A stretch of DNA of 64,000 nt from Borborobacter arsenicus (GCF_003934165.1 NZ_RKST01000001.1:310001-374000), one strand, 5' to 3'; positions 35,682-44,564 are shown, counted from the stretch's first letter. The notes: a model not told the origin generated them from the letters alone. Made by a program: numbers and translations.

Positions 35682-36857
35682 GTGGCGCTGACCTGTTCGC
35701 GCACACATTACGCGTGCGGCCTGTCGGCCCTGACGACCGACAGCGCAGATGCGGATGGTTTTGTCCGTGCAGTTGCCGACGAAGCAACTGCCATGGACGC
35801 CGATTTCGCCTTGTTTTTCTTTTCGCAGGCGCTGGTGGATGCCTCCTCGCTTTCAGGCGCGCTGAAACGGCACCTGCCAAACCTCGCCTATGCCGGATGC
35901 TCCACGGCAGGCGAGATCACACCCGCCGGCCTTGAAGACGGCCACATGCTGGCCTTGTTGTTTCCCCGCTCCGGGTTCACGGCAGTCAGCGCCCTGGTCC
36001 GTAATCTCTCTGCCGGCGGCATGGACGACATTGCCGGCAAGGTCGATGGCCTGCGGCGCACGCTTCATGCCCGTACGGGCTACGCACAATCGCCCAATCT
36101 TTTTGCGCTTTGCCTCATCGATGGGCTGTCCTATGCCGAGGAAGCCGTCACCTCGGCGATCCATTGGGGGCTGGACGACATTCCGCTGATCGGCGGTTCA
36201 GCCGGCGACGACCTCAAATTCAAGACCACGACGCTGATCTCCAACGGCTTTGTCGGCAGCGACTGCGCCATCGTGGTGCTGATGGCAACCGAAGTTCCGT
36301 TCCACGTCTTCAAGACCGAGAATTTCGTGCCGACGCAAGAAAAGCTCGTGGTCACCTCGTCCGACCCCGAGCGACGGATCGTGCGCGAGTTCAATGCGGA
36401 AGTGGCGGTCGAGGAGTTCGCCACGGCAGTCGGCGTCGCGCCCGGCGCTATGACGCCCCTGACCTTCGCCTCCCATCCTGTCGTGGTGCGGGTCGGCGGC
36501 GAATATTACTGCCGCTCCATCCAGAAGGTAAATCCGGACGGCTCGCTCTCGTTCTATTGTGCCATCGATGACGGCATCGTGCTGTCGATTGCCAAGCCGA
36601 CCGGCATGGTGGAATCGACCCGTACGGCCTTGAAAAATGTCAATGAACGCCTAGGCGGCATCGATGTCGTGCTGGGCTTCGACTGCGTGCTGAGGCGGCT
36701 CGATGCGCGCAACCGCCAGGTTTTCCGTGATATTTCCGAACTCTACCGCACCAACAATGTGATAGGTTTCGGGACTTATGGCGAGCAATATCGGTCGATG
36801 CATTTGAACCAGACATTCACCGGCATTGCTTTCGGTCACAAGCAGGCGGCCGAATAA
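35682..36857 (+). CDS. FIST-domain sensor protein (NosP-like)
   Basis: 391 residues consisting of a FIST N domain (about 25-225) and a FIST C domain (about 230-380), the architecture of NosP, a haem-binding nitric-oxide sensor that controls a partner histidine kinase. Typical segments are LAYAGCSTAGEITPAGLEDG, LDDIPLIGGSAGDDLKF and GIDVVLGFDCVLRRLDARNR. The start is GTG at 35682 with a textbook AGGGAGGAG ribosome site; the frame upstream lacks FIST character. The hybrid kinase gene starts 10 bp downstream, so the two are co-expressed. NO/haem sensing is inferred from family and context. Confidence 0.88.
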   Translation: MALTCSRTHYACGLSALTTDSADADGFVRAVADEATAMDADFALFFFSQALVDASSLSGALKRHLPNLAYAGCSTAGEITPAGLEDGHMLALLFPRSGFTAVSALVRNLSAGGMDDIAGKVDGLRRTLHARTGYAQSPNLFALCLIDGLSYAEEAVTSAIHWGLDDIPLIGGSAGDDLKFKTTTLISNGFVGSDCAIVVLMATEVPFHVFKTENFVPTQEKLVVTSSDPERRIVREFNAEVAVEEFATAVGVAPGAMTPLTFASHPVVVRVGGEYYCRSIQKVNPDGSLSFYCAIDDGIVLSIAKPTGMVESTRTALKNVNERLGGIDVVLGFDCVLRRLDARNRQVFRDISELYRTNNVIGFGTYGEQYRSMHLNQTFTGIAFGHKQAAE

Positions 36858-36867
36858 CAGGACGACA

Positions 36868-38205
36868 ATGCCCATCCGCCAGATCGACGACCTCGAGAAA
36901 CTCAAGAAGATCAACCAGGCGCTGATTTCCCGCGTCGAACGCTCGATGGACCAGCAAGGCAATGCCTTTTCGCTGTTCCAGACTGCAATCAACCTGGAAA
37001 ACCGGGTGCGCAGCCGAACCGACGAATTGCGCTCGACGCTGCGGCGCCTGGAAGTCTCCAATCTTGACCTTGCAGCCGCCAAGGAGAATGCCGAGCAGGC
37101 CAATCTGTCCAAGACGCGGTTTCTCGCTGCCGCCAGCCACGACATCCTGCAACCTCTGAATGCCGCCCATCTGTCGGTTTCGGCGCTGGCCGAAATCCAG
37201 ACCGACGAGGAAGGCAAGAAGCTGGTGCGCCAGGTCGAGCGCTCGCTGGAGACGATGGACGACCTGATCCACACGCTGCTCGACATATCCAAGTTGGACG
37301 CGGGCGTGGTCGAACCCGAGATCACGGACGTATCGCTGGAACAACTGTTTGTCTCGCTGAAGTCGGATTTCCAGCCGCTTGCGGAACTGAAAGGGCTGAA
37401 ACTCAGATTCCACGCCGGCAATGCGGTGGTCCGTTCTGATCGGACACTGCTTCGCCGTATCCTGCAGAACATCGTTTCCAATGCCGTACGCTATACACGA
37501 ACCGGCGGTGTCCTCGTTGGCATGCGTCACCGCTCAAACATGATCCGCATCCAGATTGCCGACACCGGCTGCGGCATCCCGGAAAACCAGCGTGAGGCGG
37601 TATTCGAAGAATTCCACCGCGGCACCATACCGCCCGATACCGACCTCTCCGGCGGCCTCGGCCTGGGGCTCTCGATCGTGCGCCGCATGACAAACGCGCT
37701 TGGTCATCCGGTCACCTTCTCGTCGGTCGTCGGCCGCGGCACCATCTTCCGTATCGACGTTCCAGTCGCTGCCGGGGCGGCGCTCGCCCATCAGGCAGCG
37801 GCGTCCGAGCCCGAACGGCCGCGCGGCTATGGCCTTTTCGGTACCAAGGTGCTGCTGATCGAAAACGACATGGAAGTGCGCGACGCCATGACCGCGCTGC
37901 TGGAGCGCTGGCAATGTACGGTAAGGACGGCATCCTCTTCGGCCGGCACTTTGGAAGCGCTGGGCGACACGGCCTGGATTCCCGACATCATCATTGCCGA
38001 CCAGCATCTGGATGGCGGCGACCTCGGCAGCGTCGCCATTGCCGACGCCCGCTATCATCTCGGCCGGGCGGTTCCTGCCCTGATCGTTACCGGCGACGCT
38101 TCCGAGACAGTGGTCAATATCGCCCGCGAAATCGGTGTGGAACTGATGCGCAAGCCGCTGAAGCCGGCGCAGTTGAGGGCTCTGCTGGCGCATTTGCTGG
38201 CGTAG
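36868..38205 (+). CDS. hybrid histidine kinase with C-terminal receiver (NahK-like)
   Basis: 445-residue cytoplasmic kinase with no membrane segment: a coiled-coil N-terminus (1-80), HisKA with H91 in AAASHDILQPLNAAHLSVSA, HATPase with DTGCGIP and GGLGLGLSIVRRM, and a receiver domain from about 327 with phospho-acceptor D378 (IIIADQHLDGG). The H-box ASHDILQPLNA is typical of the NahK/ErcS-prime type. It is 10 bp downstream of the FIST gene and converges on a NarL-type regulator, its probable partner. Input is probably given by the FIST protein, since the kinase has no obvious sensor domain of its own. Confidence 0.92.
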   Translation: MPIRQIDDLEKLKKINQALISRVERSMDQQGNAFSLFQTAINLENRVRSRTDELRSTLRRLEVSNLDLAAAKENAEQANLSKTRFLAAASHDILQPLNAAHLSVSALAEIQTDEEGKKLVRQVERSLETMDDLIHTLLDISKLDAGVVEPEITDVSLEQLFVSLKSDFQPLAELKGLKLRFHAGNAVVRSDRTLLRRILQNIVSNAVRYTRTGGVLVGMRHRSNMIRIQIADTGCGIPENQREAVFEEFHRGTIPPDTDLSGGLGLGLSIVRRMTNALGHPVTFSSVVGRGTIFRIDVPVAAGAALAHQAAASEPERPRGYGLFGTKVLLIENDMEVRDAMTALLERWQCTVRTASSSAGTLEALGDTAWIPDIIIADQHLDGGDLGSVAIADARYHLGRAVPALIVTGDASETVVNIAREIGVELMRKPLKPAQLRALLAHLLA

Positions 38206-38253
38206 TTGGCAATATAGCGCGCGCCCTTTGATCGATTCCGACCATCTTCAGGT

Positions 38254-38937
38254 CTAAAATCCCGATGGCTCCCGGAACAGATCGGCGTTGTCGAGCTTGG
38301 ACACCTCAATCACCGCCTGGGTGCGACTGTAGACATTGAGCTTGCGCAGGATCTCGGAGACATGTGCCTTCACCGTGGTCTCGCCGACTTGCAGCTCGAA
38401 GGCGATCTGCTTGTTGAGCAGCCCCTGACGCAACATCTGCAACACGCGCAGTTGTTGCGGCGTCAGCTTGGAGAGACGCCGGATCATCTCGGCACGATCC
38501 GCGCTCTCATCATCCGGCGCCTGTCCCTCATAGCCCTCCGGAACATGGATGGCGCCCTCCATCACCGAACGAATCGCATCGGCCAGATCGCTCTTGCGCA
38601 CCGATTTGGGAATGAAACCGGCTGCGCCATAGGAAAGTGCTTCGGAAATGATCTTTGGCTCGTCATGCCCGGAAACAACGACTACCGGCAGCCGTGGATG
38701 ATGTGTGCGCAGTTGCAGCAACCCGTCAAAGCCGTGGACGTCAGGCATGCTGAGATCCAGAAGCGCAAGATCGAACGGCTTGGGATCGGCAAGCAGCGTC
38801 AGCGCCTCGGCAATCGAACGGGCTTCCACCGTATCCACATCCGGATAGGCCATACGGACGGCGCTGTGCAGCGCCTCACGAAATAACGGGTGGTCATCGA
38901 TTATCAGGAATCGAGCGGCATCGTTGGCGGCACTCAT
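38254..38937 (-). CDS. NarL/LuxR-type response regulator
   Basis: 227 residues: receiver domain (FLIIDDHPLFREALHSAV, phospho-acceptor D61 in LALLDLSMPDVHGFDG, conserved Lys in GFIPKSVRKSDL) and LuxR-type helix-turn-helix (LTPQQLRVLQMLRQGLLNKQ, then IAFELQVGETTVKAHV). ATG at 38937 has TGGAG upstream. It converges on the hybrid kinase gene and is the likely output of that kinase; regulators paired with NahK-like kinases often have this domain order. The target genes may include coxSLM, which is only inference from proximity. Confidence 0.93.
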   Translation of the reverse strand: MSAANDAARFLIIDDHPLFREALHSAVRMAYPDVDTVEARSIAEALTLLADPKPFDLALLDLSMPDVHGFDGLLQLRTHHPRLPVVVVSGHDEPKIISEALSYGAAGFIPKSVRKSDLADAIRSVMEGAIHVPEGYEGQAPDDESADRAEMIRRLSKLTPQQLRVLQMLRQGLLNKQIAFELQVGETTVKAHVSEILRKLNVYSRTQAVIEVSKLDNADLFREPSGF

Positions 38938-39141
38938 AGCCAACACTCCATTATGCAAAGGCTGCGACCGAGACATGCCGGCACTTTCCGCCGACCCAAA
39001 GGGACATATTTTCCAAATCCTCGATCCATGGCGCCAATTTCAAGGTAGCCCACCGACGCGTAAGCGATTATTGCCAAATAGTACATCTGATCGCCCCGCG
39101 GGCACACAAGTTCGATCAGCGGGGCACTGGAGACCCGGCCG

Positions 39142-39792
39142 ATGAGCGAGATCGTCCTGCACAATTATTTCCGTTCCTCGACCTCCTATCGCGTGCGCAT
39201 CGCACTGGAAATGAAGGGGCTGGACTATAGCTACGTGCCGCACCATCTGCGCCATGGCGAGCATTTGGAACCGCCCTATAGGGCGGTCAATCCCCAAGGG
39301 CTGGTACCGGCACTGATCTGGCGGGATGGAACACTACTGGTCCAGTCCTTGGCAATCATCGAGTTCCTCGACGAAACGGTGCCACAACCGCCACTTCTGC
39401 CTGCGGACGCGCTTGGCCGCGCACGAGTACGCATGCTGGCTCAGATGATTGCCTGCGACATTCATCCAGTAAACAATCTACGCGTGCTGACCTCATTGCG
39501 CACGTTATTCGGCGCCAGCGACGAGGACGTCGCCAACTGGTTCCGCCATTGGGTGAACGAAACGTTCGAACCGCTTGAAAAGATTCTGGCTGACAGTCGC
39601 GAGACGGGAACATTCTGCCACGGAGACACGCCCGGCCTGGCTGATATCTGCCTTGCAGCCCAGGTGGCGAACAATCAGCGTTTTGGCGTCGATATGACGC
39701 CCTATCCGATCATTTCACGCATATATGATGCCTGCATGGAACTGCCGGCCTTTGTGAAGGCAGCACCGAAAAACCAGCCCGACGCAGAATGA
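39142..39792 (+). CDS. maiA: maleylacetoacetate isomerase-like zeta GST
   Basis: 216-residue zeta-class glutathione transferase. The N-terminal motif FRSSTSYRVRIALEMKGL matches the SSCSWRVRIAL-type glutathione site of MaiA with Thr in place of Cys; AVNPQGLVPALIWRDGTLLV and HPVNNLRVL follow. MaiA isomerises maleylacetoacetate in tyrosine/homogentisate breakdown, but no fumarylacetoacetase or homogentisate gene is adjacent. It is divergent from the response regulator gene; the 204-bp gap holds no strong symmetry. Confidence 0.85.
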   Translation: MSEIVLHNYFRSSTSYRVRIALEMKGLDYSYVPHHLRHGEHLEPPYRAVNPQGLVPALIWRDGTLLVQSLAIIEFLDETVPQPPLLPADALGRARVRMLAQMIACDIHPVNNLRVLTSLRTLFGASDEDVANWFRHWVNETFEPLEKILADSRETGTFCHGDTPGLADICLAAQVANNQRFGVDMTPYPIISRIYDACMELPAFVKAAPKNQPDAE

Positions 39793-39798
39793 CGGTGA

Positions 39799-40284
39799 TC
39801 AGTCACCGGCCTTTCTGCGCCGCTCATAGATCATCACCAGCGTTTCGGCAGTCAGCGCGGGCTTTTCCTCCCCCTCGATCTCCACCACATTGTCAGCCTT
39901 CATCAGATATTGGCCCGGCCCCCGATTCTCCAGGCCTATCAGCGTCGACCGCAGGCGAATCCTCGTTCCCACTCTGACCGGCGCCACGAAACGCACCCTG
40001 TTCAGCCCGTAGTTGAAGGCAGCCTGCGTATTCTCGGGCAGCGCACCAATCTCCTGTCCCAACGCCCCGATTATGGACAGTGTCAGATAGCCATGCGCGA
40101 TGGTCGTGCGAAACGGGCTTTGCTGGCGTGCACGCTCCGGATCGACATGAATCCACTGGTGATCGCCCGTGCAGTCGGCAAATTTGTCGATCCGCTCCTG
40201 ATCGACCATCACCCATTTCGAAACGCCGAGTTCATGGCCGACCCGATCGGGCAGATTGGCAAAGGTCAGAACCGGCATCGACAT
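39799..40284 (-). CDS. MaoC-family (R)-hydratase
   Basis: 161-residue hot-dog-fold enoyl-CoA hydratase. The hydratase-2 motif is complete: DCTGDHQWIHVDPERARQ supplies the catalytic Asp/His and SPFRTTIAHGYLTLSIIG completes the pocket. Such proteins hydrate trans-2-enoyl-CoA to (R)-3-hydroxyacyl-CoA, feeding polyhydroxyalkanoate or fatty acid metabolism; the phasin gene nearby fits this. ATG at 40284 follows GGGAGAA. It converges on maiA with a 6-bp gap. Confidence 0.9.
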   Translation of the reverse strand: MSMPVLTFANLPDRVGHELGVSKWVMVDQERIDKFADCTGDHQWIHVDPERARQQSPFRTTIAHGYLTLSIIGALGQEIGALPENTQAAFNYGLNRVRFVAPVRVGTRIRLRSTLIGLENRGPGQYLMKADNVVEIEGEEKPALTAETLVMIYERRRKAGD

Positions 40285-40357
40285 GGCATTCTCCCAGAGC
40301 ATGTTGCAGCCAAGTGGAATCACTTGGCGTCGCACACATGCGGCAAAATCAATTAGG

Positions 40358-40410
40358 TAGACCATGATGTCGTCCGAAAACCGCTACGCACTTTTCGGCA
40401 TCATGGTCTA
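40358..40410 (+). repeat. palindromic intergenic repeat, copy 1
   Basis: TAGACCATGATG (40358-40369) and CATCATGGTCTA (40399-40410) are perfect 12-base arms around an inner pair CCGAAAA (40374-40380) / TTTTCGG (40392-40398). It shares the pattern CATGAT-N5-CCGAAAACCG-N5-CACTTTTCGG-N-ATCATG with a second copy at 51103-51149 in the opposite orientation. This is the common CCGAAAACCG...CACTTTTCGG element of rhizobial and Brucella-type genomes. The rest of 40285-40564 shows no gene. Confidence 0.85.
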
Positions 40411-40564
40411 GCATCATCAATCCGCACTCGCCCTGCCATGACGTCGGATCGAGCGTCGTCACCTCCTCGCTCCGACCGACGCGCGGTGCGGCAAGCGCGC
40501 ATGCGGGTTCACCTCCTTCGGACCATTGATGGCTGGCGCCTGTCAATTCATGCCGGGCGACGGG

Positions 40565-40990
40565 CTACTTTCTTTTTTCGTAACTGTTGCGGATTTCTTC
40601 CAGTGACTCGCGCATGCGGGTCCGCAGGATGTCCAGGGACTCCCCGCCCGATTTCCTCATGATATCCGCTGTTTCGCCCGCGTTTTTCACCGCCGCCTCG
40701 AAGGATCTGCGGGCAAAATCGGCCTGCTTCGACATGATTTCCTGGGAACTGCCGGAACTGCGCAGCGTCTGCGCCACATCGGAGATTTCATGCAGCAATT
40801 CCTGCAACATCTGTCCCTGCCGCGACATCAAGGTCGACGCGCCGGAGGTCGCTGCCGACGCAGACTTCTGCAGGGCTTCAAGATTCTTGCGATGGTGATC
40901 GAGGACCGCATCGATATCCACGCGCGGCATCTTCAGGTCCTGCCCAAGCCTGGTGAACATGTCGGTGAAGGATTCGGGTTTCCTTGCCAT
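40565..40990 (-). CDS. phasin-family protein
   Basis: 141 residues, almost entirely amphipathic helix. MARKPESFTDMFTRLGQDLK begins the protein; LDHHRKNLEALQKSASAATS is the phasin core; the C-terminus (RTRMRESLEEIRNSYEKRK) is a charged coil. Phasins coat polyhydroxyalkanoate granules; some act as general chaperone-like proteins. The start at 40990 follows TTGGAG. It is 69 bp downstream of the DUF445 gene on the same strand. Confidence 0.85.
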   Translation of the reverse strand: MARKPESFTDMFTRLGQDLKMPRVDIDAVLDHHRKNLEALQKSASAATSGASTLMSRQGQMLQELLHEISDVAQTLRSSGSSQEIMSKQADFARRSFEAAVKNAGETADIMRKSGGESLDILRTRMRESLEEIRNSYEKRK

Positions 40991-41059
40991 GGCTCCAACC
41001 TTTCGCTCGCGGATTTCCGGCAACTTCATCCCACAAGAATAGACCGGCGGCGTCATCGG

Positions 41060-42349
41060 TCAATTCGAGAGAAGGGTCAGTTCGACGACGTAGAGCGCCA
41101 GTCCAGCCAGGCCGCCGATCAGCATGCCATTGAAGCGGATATATTGCAGATCCCGGCCGATGTTCATTTCCAGAAGGCGCGTGAGCTGGGCCAGATCCCA
41201 GCGTTTGACCTGATCGGCGATGAAGGTGGAAACCCCACTTTTCTGGCTTTCCACGAAGGAGGCAAGCGCCACGACAAAGCCCTGGTTCATGTCGGCACGG
41301 ATTTTCGCGTCGCCGGCAAGATGGCGTCCGATCTCCACGAACATATTGGCAAGATGAGCCCGGATCACGGAGTTCTGCGCTTTCACGTCCTGTTCGATCA
41401 GCGCGCGAAAGCTTTCCCATACGTCACCTGCCAGCGCTTTCATTTCGGGACGGGCAAGAAAGTTCCGTTTCATTGCCTCGGCACGCCTTGCATAGGCTCG
41501 TGAACTGCGCAGATCTTCGATGAATTTCAGCATGAATCGATCGAATTCCAGCCGCATCGGATGGTCTTTATCGGCATGCACCTCCTCCAATAGGGAGCCG
41601 GCCGAGGCAACGATCTTCTTCAGGAGATAGGCATCAGCGCGAAACAGGTTGAACAGCGAGGGCAGCTCTTCCCTTATTTTCTCGCGCATGGCGGCAAGCG
41701 CCTCTTCGTCGGTCAGGAACCTGCCGGCGACCTTGATGAACTGGTCAAAAAGCTTCTGGTGACGGCGGTCCTCGGTAAAGGCGCCGAGCAGGCCGGCTGC
41801 CAGCGGTGCAACAGGCACCTTCTCGACCTGTTCCAGCATCCGGTCGGCCACGAATCCGCGCAGACCCGATCTGTCGATGGCGGCGAGGGTTTGCGGCACG
41901 AGGCGGACGACGAAGCGCGACAACCCGTCAGCGCGTTTAGGATCGGAAAGCCAATCTGAAACAAGGGCGGAGAAATCTACCTCTTCGAGTTTCTCGCGCA
42001 CCGGCTCGGGCGCCAGGAAATTGGCTTCGATGAAGCGGCCGAGATTGTCGGCAATGCGATTCTGATTGGCGGGAATGATAGCCGTATGCGGGATCGGCAG
42101 GCCGAGCGGCCGCTTGAACAGCGCCACCACCGCATACCAATCGGCCAGCCCGCCAATGGTGGCTGCCTCGGCAAATGCCGCCACGAAGCCGAGCCATGGC
42201 CAATAGCTCTCGAAAGCCTTTGCGGCGGCAAAGACAGTCACACACAAAATCAGCGCAGCCGTGGCTATGGCCTTGGTTCGCCGAAGGGCTGCCAGTTTTT
42301 CTGTCTGGTCACGAAAAGGCACGGCGGATGAGGCTTCGGTCGATGACAT
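41060..42349 (-). CDS. DUF445 membrane protein
   Basis: 429 residues with one or two N-terminal membrane helices (about 27-75), the conserved segment GGLADWYAVVALFKRPLGLP followed by IPHTAIIPANQNRIADNLGR, a long helical soluble part, and a C-terminal membrane helix (GMLIGGLAGLALYVVELTLL). This is the standard DUF445 layout (YjiN group). Function not established; a role at the inner membrane or envelope is likely from topology. ATG at 42349. Confidence 0.9.
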   Translation of the reverse strand: MSSTEASSAVPFRDQTEKLAALRRTKAIATAALILCVTVFAAAKAFESYWPWLGFVAAFAEAATIGGLADWYAVVALFKRPLGLPIPHTAIIPANQNRIADNLGRFIEANFLAPEPVREKLEEVDFSALVSDWLSDPKRADGLSRFVVRLVPQTLAAIDRSGLRGFVADRMLEQVEKVPVAPLAAGLLGAFTEDRRHQKLFDQFIKVAGRFLTDEEALAAMREKIREELPSLFNLFRADAYLLKKIVASAGSLLEEVHADKDHPMRLEFDRFMLKFIEDLRSSRAYARRAEAMKRNFLARPEMKALAGDVWESFRALIEQDVKAQNSVIRAHLANMFVEIGRHLAGDAKIRADMNQGFVVALASFVESQKSGVSTFIADQVKRWDLAQLTRLLEMNIGRDLQYIRFNGMLIGGLAGLALYVVELTLLSN

Positions 42350-42404
42350 GGATCTGTCCGTCCTGGATCACCGCCACCCTATCATCCGAATGACTTTGCG
42401 CTAC

Positions 42405-42962
42405 TCACGCACGCGAGGGCATCCGCGCTTCAGCGGCAAAGCCCGACGTCGGCACAAAAAGCGGCCGCAACGGCTCCAACGTAATCACGCCGACCGTCTC
42501 GCCTGCATCGAAGGACAAGGCCGCATCGAACTTTCGCGCCAACGCCTTCATCGCCTCGTTCTGCGGGTGCGTGGTGACCAGCAACTTGGAATAGCCCAGC
42601 CCGCGCGCATTGGAGATCAGCCGCTCGAACAGCCGCCCACCGATGCCGCGCTGCTGCAAATGGCTTTCGACGCTGAAGGCAATCTCGCCCGTCGGCTCGG
42701 CGAATTCCGCACGCTCGTGCAGTTCCGCCGCCCCGAGCACCCGGTCGCCCTCGACATAACCGATCACGGTAGCGCCCTCGGAGAAGCTGCGCTTGGCATA
42801 GGCTGCGAGAAAATTATCGTTGATGGCGCCGTTGAAGCGGTCACGGCGGCTTGCCGGATCCAGCCTTAGCAGATGTTCGCGAAAACGCGGCAGGTCGGAT
42901 GGCCGCAACTGCCGGATGAGTCCCGCTGGGGGAACGGCATGGTGCGATGCAAATTCCTGCAT
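42405..42962 (-). CDS. GNAT-family N-acetyltransferase
   Basis: 185 residues with the acetyl-CoA-binding motif A as SHLQQRGIGGRLFERLISNA and preceding strand GEIAFSVE. IRQLRPSDLPRFREHLLRLD with PASRRDRF is typical of GNATs related to the acetyltransferase part of acyl-CoA synthetase-linked enzymes. ATG at 42962 with AGGAG; more open frame upstream is not GNAT-like. Substrate unknown. It is divergent from rirA across a 328-bp gap. Confidence 0.88.
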   Translation of the reverse strand: MQEFASHHAVPPAGLIRQLRPSDLPRFREHLLRLDPASRRDRFNGAINDNFLAAYAKRSFSEGATVIGYVEGDRVLGAAELHERAEFAEPTGEIAFSVESHLQQRGIGGRLFERLISNARGLGYSKLLVTTHPQNEAMKALARKFDAALSFDAGETVGVITLEPLRPLFVPTSGFAAEARMPSRA

Positions 42963-43290
42963 GTCGTACTCCTCATGGGTTCCTCCCAAAAGTTTACGAC
43001 TCCCGATAGCGCCTATATTGTGCACCGCAGCATCAGTTGCAACCGTCACTTACGTAAAGGTCACGATGCCGCAGGCACCACTCGCAAAGTTGACCACACG
43101 CCGCAGGTATTTTTCTGATCTTGTCTGGAATTATTCCAAACTGTAGGCCATATTCGAATCTGACCTACGGCACAGCGATATCCAGCAGGATTGACAATGC
43201 CATGGCATCGGATCGACGCTACCTCGCTGAATCGGCCACGCCTAGAGGCGGCCTTCGCGGATATGCGTCGAGCTTTGTGAAGGACAGATC
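42963..43290. other. 328-bp control region between GNAT gene and rirA
   Basis: The longest gene-free stretch in this part of the window. It contains the GNAT ribosome site at its left end, an ICE-like palindrome (43126-43138) near the middle and the rirA ribosome site at its right end. No other gene, repeat or terminator is evident in it. Confidence 0.6.
43126..43138. promoter_or_regulatory. ICE-like (Irr) palindrome upstream of rirA
   Basis: TGGAATTATTCCA, a perfect 13-base palindrome 153 bp before rirA, within TCTGGAATTATTCCAAA. This resembles the iron-control element bound by the haem-responsive regulator Irr (TTTAGAATNATTCTAAA-like). In Agrobacterium, Irr is known to repress rirA under iron limitation, so such a site here is expected. 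The match is partial. Confidence 0.6.
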
Positions 43291-43755
43291 ATGCGGCTTA
43301 CCCGTCAGACCAATTACGCAGTGCGTATCCTCATGTATTGCGCCGCCAACAACGACCGGCTGAGCCGGATTCCAGAAATCGCCAGCGCCTATTCGGTATC
43401 GGAGCTGTTCCTGTTCAAGATTCTGCAGCCGCTCGTCGAGAATGGGCTGGTTGAGACCGTCCGCGGCCGCAATGGCGGTGTCAGGCTTGGACGCCCGGCC
43501 GACCAGATCACACTGTTCGATGTAGTGCGCGTCACCGAAGAAAGCTTCGCTATGGCGGAATGCTTCGAAAACGACGCCACGGAATGCCCGCTGGTGGACA
43601 GTTGCGGCCTGAATGCGGCACTGCGCGAGGCGCTGAACGCGTTTTTCGAAGTGCTGTCGCGTCACAGCATCGACGATCTGGTCAAGAAGGGATCCCGCGT
43701 GCGTTCGCTGCTCGGCATCGATCTTCTGGCCGACCGTCACGCGCCTGCGGCATAA
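43291..43755 (+). CDS. rirA: Rrf2-family iron-responsive regulator RirA
   Basis: 154 residues. RirA binds an Fe-S cluster and represses iron and haem uptake genes when iron is plentiful. The N-terminus MRLTRQTNYAVRILMYCAAN is characteristic, and the three cluster cysteines C91, C99 and C105 are present (AECFENDATECPLVDSCGLN). The helix-turn-helix region is SAYSVSELFLFKILQPLVEN. ATG at 43291 has AAGGAC upstream. It converges on hmuV with 8 bp between, and the genes it should regulate fill the next 7 kb. Confidence 0.95.
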   Translation: MRLTRQTNYAVRILMYCAANNDRLSRIPEIASAYSVSELFLFKILQPLVENGLVETVRGRNGGVRLGRPADQITLFDVVRVTEESFAMAECFENDATECPLVDSCGLNAALREALNAFFEVLSRHSIDDLVKKGSRVRSLLGIDLLADRHAPAA

Positions 43756-43763
43756 ATACAAAC

Positions 43764-44555
43764 CTAGAGTGCTGCCGATTGAGGCAGCACGAAAGGCATA
43801 TTGCCTGAAGGCAGCGTGCTGACCTTCATCCGGCACTCGAAGACCCTTGAAATCAGCTCGTCATTGAGCACGTCCTGCGGCGCGCCGGCGGCAGCCAACC
43901 GGCCGCGATGCATGACGAAGATGCGATCGGCAAACATTGCCGTCAAATTGAGGTCGTGCAGGATGGCGACAACACCACCTCCCCGCGCCGCGAAATCGCG
44001 GGCAATGTTCATGATCGTCAATTGATGCTTGATATCGAGGCTCGACACCGGCTCATCGAGAAACAGATAGCGCGGTTCGCCCTCGAAAACCGGCGCCCAT
44101 ACCTGGCAAAGCACGCGGGCCAACTGCACCCGCTGCTGCTCGCCGCCCGACAGTTCCTGATAAAAGCGCCCGGCAAATCCATCGAGATCGACCCGCGCCA
44201 ATGCCAGTTCCGGCAGGCGTTCGATTTCGCCCGGCCGCGCACCTGAACGGCCGCTCATCAGCCCAAGCTTGACGATCTCGCGAACCGTGAAGGGAAAAGA
44301 CAGCGCGGTCGCCTGCGGCAGCACGGCCCGCATGGAAGCCGCTTCCCATGGTTTGAGACGGGAGAGATCGCGGCCATTGACCGCGATCCTGCCGCTATAA
44401 GGCAAATCTCCGGTCGCAGCCTTCAGGAAAGTCGTCTTGCCCGAACCGTTCGGCCCGACAATGGCGGCAACCTCCCCCGCACGCACATCGAAATCGATAT
44501 CGGCAATGATGCGCCTGCCACCAATTGAAACCGATATCCCGCGAGCCTCGATCAT
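43764..44555 (-). CDS. hmuV: haemin ABC transporter ATP-binding protein
   Basis: 263-residue ATPase of the haem importer. It has Walker A GPNGSGKTT, signature LSGGEQQRVQLARVL, Walker B YLFLDEPVSSLD and switch His in AILHDLNLT. HmuV-specific spacing and the segment VLCQVWAPVFEGEPRYLFLD agree with the haem subfamily. AGGGGA lies 6 bases before ATG 44555; an ATG two codons upstream at 44561 also exists. It is the last gene of the leftward hemP-hmuSTUV operon. Confidence 0.95.
   Translation of the reverse strand: MIEARGISVSIGGRRIIADIDFDVRAGEVAAIVGPNGSGKTTFLKAATGDLPYSGRIAVNGRDLSRLKPWEAASMRAVLPQATALSFPFTVREIVKLGLMSGRSGARPGEIERLPELALARVDLDGFAGRFYQELSGGEQQRVQLARVLCQVWAPVFEGEPRYLFLDEPVSSLDIKHQLTIMNIARDFAARGGGVVAILHDLNLTAMFADRIFVMHRGRLAAAGAPQDVLNDELISRVFECRMKVSTLPSGNMPFVLPQSAAL
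43769..43790. terminator. hairpin at the rirA-hmuV junction
   Basis: GTGCTGCC / GGCAGCAC, a perfect 8-bp stem with a 6-base loop, in the last codons of hmuV just beyond the rirA stop. No T-run follows, so it may act as a weak or rho-assisted end for rirA; it is also part of the hmuV reading frame. Confidence 0.35.
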
Positions 44556-44564
44556 TCTCATCCC

